Notes under the pieces: model-generated
Database searches by the model: none
What the model was told of the DNA's origin: nothing
What the model saw: the letters and a program-made list of their open reading frames with translations, nothing else
Program-made: the position numbers and the translations under genes
NCBI GenBank assembly: GCA_017525225.1
Contig: JAFXTB010000110.1
Coordinates: 1 to 64,000, forward strand
Direction: 5' to 3'
Length of the DNA stretch: 64,000 bases
DNA from: Kiritimatiellia bacterium
GTDB taxonomy: Bacteria; Verrucomicrobiota; Kiritimatiellia; RFP12; UBA1067
Shown: positions 1 to 6,974 of the stretch, piece after piece
How the letters are laid out: every line of letters begins with the position of its first letter
Numbering within the stretch: position 1 is the stretch's first letter

Positions 1-2418
1 CACCGCGGCCACGCTTGGTAGGGCCGCCTCGCCGAGGCGGCCGCCATCAACGTTGGACTGCTCGCCATCGGTTCCTGATTGCGGCCCGCTCGGCGAGCGG
101 GCCCTACCATTTTCTCCCGTCAGATCCCACTCCACCGGCACATACGCCATCGTGGTGATGTTCGTTAGGTCATCCCCGAACACCGCCGCATCCGGCGCCT
201 TGGGCGTCACGAGCATCCGGTACTTCATGGTCTCGTAATACGCGCCCTTCTTCTTCTTCGCCGTGATCGTGAAGAGCCCCGCCTTCGTCGTCTTCCCGTA
301 CACCGAATACGGCAACGCATTCGTGGTGACGGACACCACCTTCTTGCCCTTCTTGTTCGCCTTCGTCACGAGCTTCGACGTGTACTTGAGACCCGACGGC
401 AGACCCGACACCGTCCAGCCGTTCGTGACGCCTGGCAGGTAGAGCGGCGACTCGGCGTTCCAGGCGGTCCCTACCGGGAACGTGCCAAGCTCCTTCACGT
501 CCTGCGCGAACACTTCAAGGTAAAACGGGACCAACTCCGTCTTTCCGCCCACGGTGATCGCGAGATACGGCGGATTCGTCTCGTAGTCGAGCGCCGCAGT
601 CGGCACGCCCTCGATCCACCACTCGCTCTTCGCGGGCTTCACCACGACCTTCTTCCACTTCCCCTTCACCTTCACCTTCTTCGTGACGGCCTTGTTGCTC
701 ATGAGCTTCAGTCCCGCCGGCAGCCCGTACGCCTTCACCGAATACGCCGTCCCGTTCGTCGGCACGTCGTACCCCATCTCCGCCAGCGTCGCCTTGAAGT
801 ACTCGCCCGCCACGAGGCTGCCGAATCCGCAGTACGGGCAAAGGCCACGCGCTTCGTCGGCGTAGGGGCAGGGCGTGACCTTCGCCCAGCTGCTGCGGCA
901 GACGGCCTCGCGTTCGCCAAAAGCGACTGGCGTCTCCGATGTATCGGCGTCATATACAGCCATGCCGAGGAGGATGGACAGCGAACCGTGGTTGGTACCG
1001 TCTTTCCCCCCCCCGCCGCCGATGCCAGCGCCGTAGCCGCCGTGAACCTCAACTGTGCCGCCGTTGATCGTCACCACGCCGCCCGCGCCATGTTTGCCGC
1101 CGCCGATGCCAGCGCCCCAGTAGCCGCCGTGGGCCTCAACAGTGCCGCCGTTGACAGTCACTTCACCACCGTTGCCTAGCTCGCCGCCGCCGATGCCAGC
1201 GCCGAAATCGTCGCTGTGGACCTCAACCTTGCCTCCGTTGACTGTCACCGTACCGCCGGAACCATAGAAGCCACCGCCGATGCCCGCGCCGCTGGCGCCG
1301 CCGTAGGCCGTGACCGTGCCGCCGTTGACCGTCATCGTGCCGTCGGCGCCACGGTAGCCGCCGCCGATGCCCGCGCCCCAATAACCACCAGTAGCCGTGA
1401 CCGTGCCACCGTTGATCGTCACCGTACCGCCGGCGCCTTGGTAACCACCGCCGATGCCCGTGGCATATGTGCCGCCGTGGGCCTCAACCGTGCCGCCGTT
1501 GACCGTCACCTCGCCGCCAGCGCGACTCTTGCCGCCGCCGATGCCCGCCTGCCTTTCTTCGCCCCGTGCCAGGAGCTTCCCGGCGACGGTGTTCGTGCTC
1601 TGCGCCCAGATGGTGAGGCTGTTCTCCCCTTCCACGTTGACGCCGCCGTTGGCCGCCAGCTCCGCGCCGTCCGTGAGGATGAGGTTCACGTCGCCGGAGA
1701 CATGTATGCAGCTGCCGATCGCGACGGCACCCGCCACCACGTACCAGCCGCTCGAAAGTTCCGTCTGACTTGTTATGAACGTATAGCCGTGACGGACCTT
1801 CTCGGGGTTCGCGTGATCCGTCGGGTCGAGGTAGGGTACCTCCGGCGCGTACGGCAGCGCGGCGGTGGTGACGTGCATGTAGATGAAGTCGCCTCCGGCG
1901 CCGGAGTTGAGGTCGTAGCCCGTCGTGCCGCCGTTCTTGCCGACGGCGCCGGACTGGTCGGAGTTGATGGTGATGCCGGTGACGACGCGATTGTCAGGGA
2001 GGGCAGACTTGGTGTAGTAGAGGTGGATGACGTCGCCTTGCTTCACGGTTTTGCTGTTGAGGTCGCCTTGCCCTTCCACGAAGGCTTCGCTGCCGGCGCA
2101 GGGCGCGAGGCTGTACGCGCGGCCGGCTTGCGTCAGCTCGTTGGTGACACCATCCTTGCCGGTCTTGATGTAGAAGCCGGTGATGAAGCCGTTGGACACG
2201 ATCGCGCTGTCCGCCGACTTGTAGAGCAGGTATATGTAGTCGCCTTTGGCGCCGGCGTTCAGGTCCTGAGGGATGACCTTCCATCCCTGCTCCGCGTAGG
2301 AGTTCGTCACGCTGCTCGAACTGCCGCCGACGACCATCACGTCGGTGATGCAGGTCGTGGCCGAAGCCGCGAACGGCACCGCCAGCGCGGCCATCATCGC
2401 AACAATTTTCTGTTTCAT
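1..2418 (-). CDS. Giant secreted repeat protein (3' end outside window)
   Basis: The reading frame is open from ATG at 2418 to the window edge (806 codons seen), after an AGGAA Shine-Dalgarno. It begins with a signal peptide (MKQKIVAMMAALAVPFAASA). Residues 22-200 hold two copies of a beta-prism-like motif (DLNAGAKGDYIYLLY; DLNSGAGGDFIYMHV) resembling MABP-type domains. Residues about 280-475 are tandem NGG...GAGIGGG repeats of about 22 residues, as in Verrucomicrobia-type surface proteins. From about residue 530 it has Lys-rich Ig-like repeats (GLPAGLKL, GLPSGLKY) nearly identical to those of the next gene, so the two are tandem paralogues. A run of nine G (coding strand) lies in the repeats. 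An in-frame TGGTAGGG palindromic element is at 16-109. The role is unknown; surface adhesion or glycan binding is inferred. Confidence 0.85.
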   Translation of the reverse strand, partial: MKQKIVAMMAALAVPFAASATTCITDVMVVGGSSSSVTNSYAEQGWKVIPQDLNAGAKGDYIYLLYKSADSAIVSNGFITGFYIKTGKDGVTNELTQAGRAYSLAPCAGSEAFVEGQGDLNSKTVKQGDVIHLYYTKSALPDNRVVTGITINSDQSGAVGKNGGTTGYDLNSGAGGDFIYMHVTTAALPYAPEVPYLDPTDHANPEKVRHGYTFITSQTELSSGWYVVAGAVAIGSCIHVSGDVNLILTDGAELAANGGVNVEGENSLTIWAQSTNTVAGKLLARGEERQAGIGGGKSRAGGEVTVNGGTVEAHGGTYATGIGGGYQGAGGTVTINGGTVTATGGYWGAGIGGGYRGADGTMTVNGGTVTAYGGASGAGIGGGFYGSGGTVTVNGGKVEVHSDDFGAGIGGGELGNGGEVTVNGGTVEAHGGYWGAGIGGGKHGAGGVVTINGGTVEVHGGYGAGIGGGGGKDGTNHGSLSILLGMAVYDADTSETPVAFGEREAVCRSSWAKVTPCPYADEARGLCPYCGFGSLVAGEYFKATLAEMGYDVPTNGTAYSVKAYGLPAGLKLMSNKAVTKKVKVKGKWKKVVVKPAKSEWWIEGVPTAALDYETNPPYLAITVGGKTELVPFYLEVFAQDVKELGTFPVGTAWNAESPLYLPGVTNGWTVSGLPSGLKYTSKLVTKANKKGKKVVSVTTNALPYSVYGKTTKAGLFTITAKKKKGAYYETMKYRMLVTPKAPDAAVFGDDLTNITTMAYVPVEWDLTGENGRARSPSGPQSGTDGEQSNVDGGRLGEAALPSVAAV
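16..109. repeat. Palindromic TGGTAGGG element, copy A (in frame)
   Basis: 94 bases, starting TGGTAGGGCC and ending GGCCCTACCA. Two hairpins sit at the ends: GGCCGCCTC-GCC-GAGGCGGCC on the left and GGCCCGCTC-GGC-GAGCGGGCC on the right. It is in frame with the host gene and encodes a Gly/Ser/Arg-rich peptide containing GRARSPSGPQS. It is identical to copy C at the equivalent site of the neighbouring paralogue. Confidence 0.85.
1006..1014. repeat. Mononucleotide C9/G9 tract in coding sequence
   Basis: Nine C on the plus strand (nine G in the sense of the gene) fall in the Gly-rich repeat, where the other repeats use GGCGGCGGC. The frame stays open through it (GIGGGGGKDG), so no frameshift is present in this sequence. 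Such tracts are prone to strand slippage. Confidence 0.8.
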
Positions 2419-2428
2419 GGTGTTGTTC

Positions 2429-2458
2429 CTGAAGTTGGAAGGTTTGAAAGTTTGAAGG
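2429..2458. repeat. TTCAAAC/TTCCAAC micro-repeat before the first giant gene
   Basis: The 47-base gap between the two giant genes reads, in the sense direction, as degenerate tandem CTTCAAAC/CTTTCAAAC/CTTCCAAC units followed by the AGGAACAACACC leader and ATG. It is low-complexity DNA without an obvious promoter. Confidence 0.5.
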
Positions 2459-2465
2459 TTGAGAG

Positions 2466-5400
2466 TTAGAATGGCACAGGTGTGGCGAAGCCGGGGAAGT
2501 TGTTGGCGGACGAGGGTGCGAAATACAGCGGCACCTCGCCCGTGAACGGATCGGCATTAGGTACTGCGGTGGGTATTACCACCGTCGAGCACGTCGGCTT
2601 GTAAATCACTGCCTTGCCTTTCTTCTTCTTGCCCGTGTCGTAGGTGAGCGTGGCCGTCACCGCGCCCGCTGTCGTGATCTTCAGCGACAGGTTGATAAAA
2701 CAGGTCAGACCTGTTTTATCAACATCATCGCCCTTCTGGATGAACGTGGCCGCGCCCACGTCATTGGTGTAGACATCGACCGTGAAGGTCTTGTACTGCT
2801 TCTTCTTGCTCGTGTAGAAGAGCTTCTTGCCGACCGCCTTGTACGTGGAACCCCAAAGGTTCTGCCAGGCATTGATCGTGGTTGCGGACGAGACGTCCGC
2901 AACCCCGACCTCGGTCATCGCCACCATGCCGCGCGTTTCATCCGTTTCATCTTGGGCAGGCTCGTTGTCCGTGACTCGCCGTTCATCAACGGTGAGCGCG
3001 AATGTGCGCGTAACGTACTTTGTGACCGTCTTAAGCTTCCCCTTCACCTTCTCCTTCGCCTTGTAGGTATACTTTGCGACCACATTGGAGCAAATGAATT
3101 CCTGGTAGGGGCGGCTCGCCGAGCCGCCCGCATCAACGCTGATTTGCGAGCCACTGGCCTGCGACTGCGGCCCGCTCGGCGAGCGGGCCCTACCATCCGT
3201 GTAGCTCGCCGCGCTCAACGCCCAGTTCGTGCCGCCCTCATAGAACTTGCCGCTGATCTTGCCCACGCTCGACACCGTGATCGTGGCAAGGCCCAAGACA
3301 TCCTCCCCCAATTCTCCATTTTCCATTTTACACTTTACACTTCCGTTGAACGTGCCCTTCGCCCAGGCGGGAAGGCCCTCCACCACCAGCAAAATCCTCT
3401 GCGTCACCGTCTTGCCGTTCAGCGTCGCCGTGACCGTCACGAGATACGTCCCCGCTTTTGCCGTGAAACCCTCAAATCCCCACCACACGGGAGGGACGCG
3501 CCCCGTCGCGTCCGTACCGCTTCCGGTCGCGACGGGGCGCGACCCTCCCTCCTCCAGCCTCACCAACTTGATCCCTTTCGGCAATCCACTCGCCTTCACT
3601 GTCGCGTTGCTTGTCGCCTCGAACGCCAACAAATCGCCGTACTTCAATCCTACAACACCGCCTTCAATCACGCCGCCCGACGTGTTGAAGCCGAGCGAGA
3701 GCGGCGCGTCGTTCGCGACGACCGTCCACAAAATCTGCGCCGTCTTGGCGACGGTCTTCTTCTTTTTGCCCGTGCCGGTCGTCACGTTCTTCGTGAACGT
3801 CACCACATACGTCCCCGGTTTCGTCGGCGTGCCCACGATCGTCTGGCCCAGTTGCTTCACTTGCTTTTTCTTCTTGTCCTTGTACGTCGTCGCCGCCGCA
3901 AAGGCCAAGCCTGTGGGCAGCCCTGCCACCTTCGCGACCTTGCCGCCCACCGCGGCCACGCTTGGTAGGGCCGCCTCGCCGAGGCGGCCGCCATCAACGT
4001 TGGACTGCTCGCCATCGGTTCCTGATTGCGGCCCGCTCGGCGAGCGGGCCCTACCATTTTCTCCCGTCAAATCCCACTCCACCGGCACGTAGGCCATCGT
4101 CGTGATGTTGGTCAAATCATCCCCGAACACCGCCGCATCCGGCGCTTTCGGCGTCACGAGCATCCGGTACTTCATGGTCTCGTAATACGCGCCCTTCTTC
4201 TTCTTCGCCGTGATCGTGAACAATCCCGCCGCCTTCGTCTTGCCGTACACCGAGTACGGCAGGGCGTTCGTGGTGACGGACACCACCTTCTTGCCCTTCT
4301 TGTTCGCCTTCGTCACGAGCTTCGAAGTGTACTTGAGCCCCGACGGCAGGCCCGACACCGTCCAGCCGTTCGTGACGCCAGGAAGGTAGAGCGGAGTCTG
4401 CGCGTTCCAGGCGGTCCCAAGCGAGAACGTGCCAAGGTCCGTCACTTCCTGTGCCAACACTTCTACGGGGAGCTGCAGCGTCTCGGTCACTCCGCCCACG
4501 GTGATCGCGAGATACGGCGGATTCGTGGCGTAATCGAGCGCCGCCGTCGGCACGCCCTCGATCCACCACTCGCTCTTCGCGGGCTTCACGACGACGGTCA
4601 CGGTCTTCTTGCCCTTCTTCACCTTCTTCGTGACGGCGGCGTTGTACTTGAGCTTGAGCCCGGCGGGCAGCCCGTACGCCTTCACCGTGTACGGCGTCCC
4701 GTTCGTCGGTACGTCGTAGCCCAGATCCTCAAGCCTGACCTTCACGTACTCGCCCGCCGCGAACCTTTCCGGCATGGTTGACACCGCCACAGGCTCGCTC
4801 ATGCCGAAGCACACCGTGCCGGCTCGCTCCGCGCCGGCTACCGCCTCGGCGCTGCGCTCGCCTTCCAGGTTGTCTGACAGGGTTCTGACAAGGCGGAAGC
4901 CGCTGTAGCTGATCTCGTCCGACGGGTTGCTGATGTACCGGATGGACGAAGCGCAGATGTCCGCATCGACGTTCCAACTGCCGCCGCGTTCCACCCGGTA
5001 CGACCCCGAGGAAGAATACCGGTCAAGACACCACTCCCACACGTTGCCATGCATGTCATAGAGGTCCCAAGCATTAGGCCGCTTTGTGCCGACCGCTTGC
5101 GTCTGGTTCGTGGAGTTTTCTTGAAACCACATGTAGTCCCCGTTGGCAGTGTCGCCGTAGCTGTATTGCGTCGTCGTACCAGCGCGGCAGGCATACTCCC
5201 ACTGCGCCGCAGTTGGGAGGTCGAGCGCATCGAAGCCGGATTTTAGGCGCAAGACTCCTAGGAAGGACGACTCATAGACCGCGTTCGTATTCGGCCAGTC
5301 ATAGGTATCCGCATTGCCTCTGATCATGTTCCAGGAGACCTGCTCCACCGGGCGCATGGGGGAGTCGGCAGCGTTTTTGAATTGGCTTGGATTGTCGCCC

Positions 5401-6920
5401 GTCACCAGTTCCCACTGCCGCTGCGTCGTCTCGAAGATGGCGCAGTAGAACGGCGGCTTGCCCTCCGACTCTGGCTCGATGAGGCGCATCGCAAGCTTCG
5501 TGGTCTTGTAGTCGTCGGTGTTGAAGGCGGCGGGGACATTGGGGACATTGGAGACGTAGGAGACCGGGTAGGAAGAGGCATCCTTGCCGCCGGAGAGGTC
5601 GATGATGCAGTATTCGCCCGGCACGTCGAACGGAGTGACGTACGCCACCGTGAAGGTGACGTTGGAGGAGGCGAACCGGATTCCCTGCCCGTACATGTCC
5701 CAGGTGACCGCGTGCTCGCCCTTCGAACCGTAGAGCGCGTCGTCAAGCTGGTAGGGCGCTCTCGCCGAGAGCGCCGAGACGGCCGCCACGTAGTTCGAGC
5801 CGGTCTCGTTGTCCGTCGCCATGATGGAGAGGAATGGCCGGTTCCAGTCCGGGAAGCCCTTCGCCACGTCGTTCGTGACCGTGAACGAGACGTCCACCAT
5901 TCCGTCCCAGAGCGCAGGCTGCTCCACGACGACGTCCGTGACCACGGGCATCTGGGCGCCGCACCACCGGCACGCGCCGTGCTCGTAATCGTGCCGGCAG
6001 GCCACGAGCATCACCCATTGGCTGTGGCACGTGGTCGTGCGTTGGTTCTTCGCCACTGGCGACGTGGCGGACTCGGACGCGTAGGCCAGCATCGCGTCGC
6101 CGAGCGTCAGCGTGCCCGTGTCGGCGCTTGCGTTCGCCAGGTTCACGCCGATCGCCTGCGCGGCCTTGCCGGTGCCGGAAGGCGTGCCGGCGATGGCGAC
6201 GACCGTGCCGCCGGTGATCTTCACCGTGCCGGATTTGGGCGAGTTGTTCAGGGGCCGCCCCGCACCGATGCCCGCAGCGGCCTGCCCCGTCGTGACGCGG
6301 ATGCTGCCGATGGCCGTGACATGGCCGCCGTTGATCTCCACTTCGCCGCCGCTGCCGTCGTCGCCGCCGCCGATTCCCGCCGAGCCGTTGTAGCCTTCGG
6401 CGGTGATCTGTCCGCCGTTGACGACGAGCTTGCCGCCATTTGCGGCGCGGCCGCCGCCGATGGCCGCGCCGTACTGGCCTCCCCGGACCGTCAGCCGGCC
6501 GCCGTTGACCGTCAGCGTTCCGCCGCTCTCCCGGTCGTTGCCGCCGATGCCGGCGTAGTAAATGGCGGGACTGAGGGCGAAGAGCGCGCCCGTGCCCTTC
6601 GCCTGGCCGTAGACCGTGAGGCTGTTCGAGCCCGCCACTTGCACGCCGTTCGTGGCGTTCAGCGTCGCGCCGTCGCAGAGGATGAGGTGCACTCCGCTTC
6701 CGCTGACCGTGATGCGGCCCATGATGGTCACGTCCGCCTTGACGGCGTACCAGCCGCGCGTCAAGATCGTGGTGGAGCTGGTGACGAGCGTGCAGTCCGC
6801 CTCCTTGTCGGGGTTATCTGGATCGGTGGGGTCGTAGTACCGCACCACCTGGACATTCGCCGCCCACGCGCCGAGCATCGCGCCCGCCGCAAGTGCCATC
6901 GTCATCAAATACTTTTTCAT
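2466..6920 (-). CDS. Giant secreted protein with GIGGG repeats and FGE-sulfatase-like domain
   Basis: 1484 residues. Signal peptide MKKYLMTMALAAGAMLGAWA. Residues about 110-260 are NGG/GIGGG repeats like those of the downstream paralogue. Residues about 435-680 form a formylglycine-generating-enzyme (SUMF1) fold, shown by PVEQVSW, LPTAAQWEYACRAG, DMHGNVWEWC, RGGSW and GFRLVRT. The usual paired active-site cysteines are not evident (only one Cys, in DADICASS, follows RGGSW), so I infer a structural or binding role rather than catalysis. Residues about 700-1250 are Lys-rich Ig-like repeats; the C terminus has beta-rich KKKGKA segments. No LPXTG or PEP-CTERM anchor is seen. The gene carries several in-frame short repeats of different families, listed separately. 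Confidence 0.85.
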   Translation of the reverse strand: MKKYLMTMALAAGAMLGAWAANVQVVRYYDPTDPDNPDKEADCTLVTSSTTILTRGWYAVKADVTIMGRITVSGSGVHLILCDGATLNATNGVQVAGSNSLTVYGQAKGTGALFALSPAIYYAGIGGNDRESGGTLTVNGGRLTVRGGQYGAAIGGGRAANGGKLVVNGGQITAEGYNGSAGIGGGDDGSGGEVEINGGHVTAIGSIRVTTGQAAAGIGAGRPLNNSPKSGTVKITGGTVVAIAGTPSGTGKAAQAIGVNLANASADTGTLTLGDAMLAYASESATSPVAKNQRTTTCHSQWVMLVACRHDYEHGACRWCGAQMPVVTDVVVEQPALWDGMVDVSFTVTNDVAKGFPDWNRPFLSIMATDNETGSNYVAAVSALSARAPYQLDDALYGSKGEHAVTWDMYGQGIRFASSNVTFTVAYVTPFDVPGEYCIIDLSGGKDASSYPVSYVSNVPNVPAAFNTDDYKTTKLAMRLIEPESEGKPPFYCAIFETTQRQWELVTGDNPSQFKNAADSPMRPVEQVSWNMIRGNADTYDWPNTNAVYESSFLGVLRLKSGFDALDLPTAAQWEYACRAGTTTQYSYGDTANGDYMWFQENSTNQTQAVGTKRPNAWDLYDMHGNVWEWCLDRYSSSGSYRVERGGSWNVDADICASSIRYISNPSDEISYSGFRLVRTLSDNLEGERSAEAVAGAERAGTVCFGMSEPVAVSTMPERFAAGEYVKVRLEDLGYDVPTNGTPYTVKAYGLPAGLKLKYNAAVTKKVKKGKKTVTVVVKPAKSEWWIEGVPTAALDYATNPPYLAITVGGVTETLQLPVEVLAQEVTDLGTFSLGTAWNAQTPLYLPGVTNGWTVSGLPSGLKYTSKLVTKANKKGKKVVSVTTNALPYSVYGKTKAAGLFTITAKKKKGAYYETMKYRMLVTPKAPDAAVFGDDLTNITTMAYVPVEWDLTGENGRARSPSGPQSGTDGEQSNVDGGRLGEAALPSVAAVGGKVAKVAGLPTGLAFAAATTYKDKKKKQVKQLGQTIVGTPTKPGTYVVTFTKNVTTGTGKKKKTVAKTAQILWTVVANDAPLSLGFNTSGGVIEGGVVGLKYGDLLAFEATSNATVKASGLPKGIKLVRLEEGGSRPVATGSGTDATGRVPPVWWGFEGFTAKAGTYLVTVTATLNGKTVTQRILLVVEGLPAWAKGTFNGSVKCKMENGELGEDVLGLATITVSSVGKISGKFYEGGTNWALSAASYTDGRARSPSGPQSQASGSQISVDAGGSASRPYQEFICSNVVAKYTYKAKEKVKGKLKTVTKYVTRTFALTVDERRVTDNEPAQDETDETRGMVAMTEVGVADVSSATTINAWQNLWGSTYKAVGKKLFYTSKKKQYKTFTVDVYTNDVGAATFIQKGDDVDKTGLTCFINLSLKITTAGAVTATLTYDTGKKKKGKAVIYKPTCSTVVIPTAVPNADPFTGEVPLYFAPSSANNFPGFATPVPF
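2691..2723. repeat. 33-bp perfect AT-rich palindrome in coding sequence
   Basis: Arms GTTGATAAAACAGGTC and GACCTGTTTTATCAAC are perfectly complementary around a single central A. It is AT-rich inside a GC-rich gene and is read in frame as VDKTGLTCFIN. It looks like a small palindromic insertion. Confidence 0.75.
3103..3195. repeat. Palindromic TGGTAGGG element, copy B (in frame)
   Basis: 93 bases with TGGTAGGG and CCCTACCA ends. The right hairpin is identical to that of copies A and C. The left hairpin is GGGCGGCTC-GCC-GAGCCGCCC: both stem sides changed together relative to copy A while the CTCGCCGAG core stayed, which is compensatory change. It is read in frame, starting DGRARSPSGPQS. Confidence 0.85.
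3312..3346. repeat. AAATGGAGAATT-type micro-repeat in coding sequence
   Basis: A degenerate AT-rich tract (sense GTGTAAAATGGAAAATGGAG) is read in frame as KCKMENGELG. Its composition is unlike the GC-rich Lys-rich repeats around it, suggesting a low-complexity insertion. Confidence 0.5.
3489..3549. repeat. 61-bp palindromic element in coding sequence
   Basis: Arms of 22 bases (GGGAGGGACGCGCCCCGTCG... and its complement at 3528-3549) match except for one base and enclose a 17-base loop. It is in frame and read as EEGGSRPVATGSGTDATGRV. Its sequence differs from the TGGTAGGG family but the design is the same. Confidence 0.75.
3963..4056. repeat. Palindromic TGGTAGGG element, copy C (in frame)
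   Basis: 94 bases, identical to copy A and at the homologous position of the paralogue, so the element was probably present before the gene duplication or was shared by gene conversion. It has the two-hairpin layout with TGGTAGGG/CCCTACCA ends and is in frame. Confidence 0.85.
5532..5551. repeat. GGGGACATT tandem micro-repeat in coding sequence
   Basis: Two adjacent copies of GGGGACATT(GG), in frame, read as NVPNVP just before the FGE-like domain. Short and weak on its own, but one of several micro-repeats in this gene. Confidence 0.4.
5749..5775. repeat. Half copy of the TGGTAGGG element
   Basis: TGGTAGG followed by the hairpin GGCGCTCTC-GCC-GAGAGCGCC. This corresponds to the left end of the element with a third stem sequence around the same CTCGCCGAG core. 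The right half is missing. It is read in frame as LSARAPYQ. Confidence 0.65.
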
Positions 6921-6974
6921 CTGACTGTTCCGAATAACGCTTCTTTACAACCATTTCCTTTCTTTACCTATCCA

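Noticed and set aside
1000-1020. Possible frameshift at the nine-C run
   Set aside because: The frame continues as GIGGGGGKDG into sequence similar to the paralogue, so no frameshift is present as sequenced.
1216-2469. 417-codon open frame on the plus strand opposite the first giant gene
   Set aside because: It mirrors the GC-rich repeat codons of the minus-strand gene, lacks a family match or signal peptide, and is an antisense shadow.
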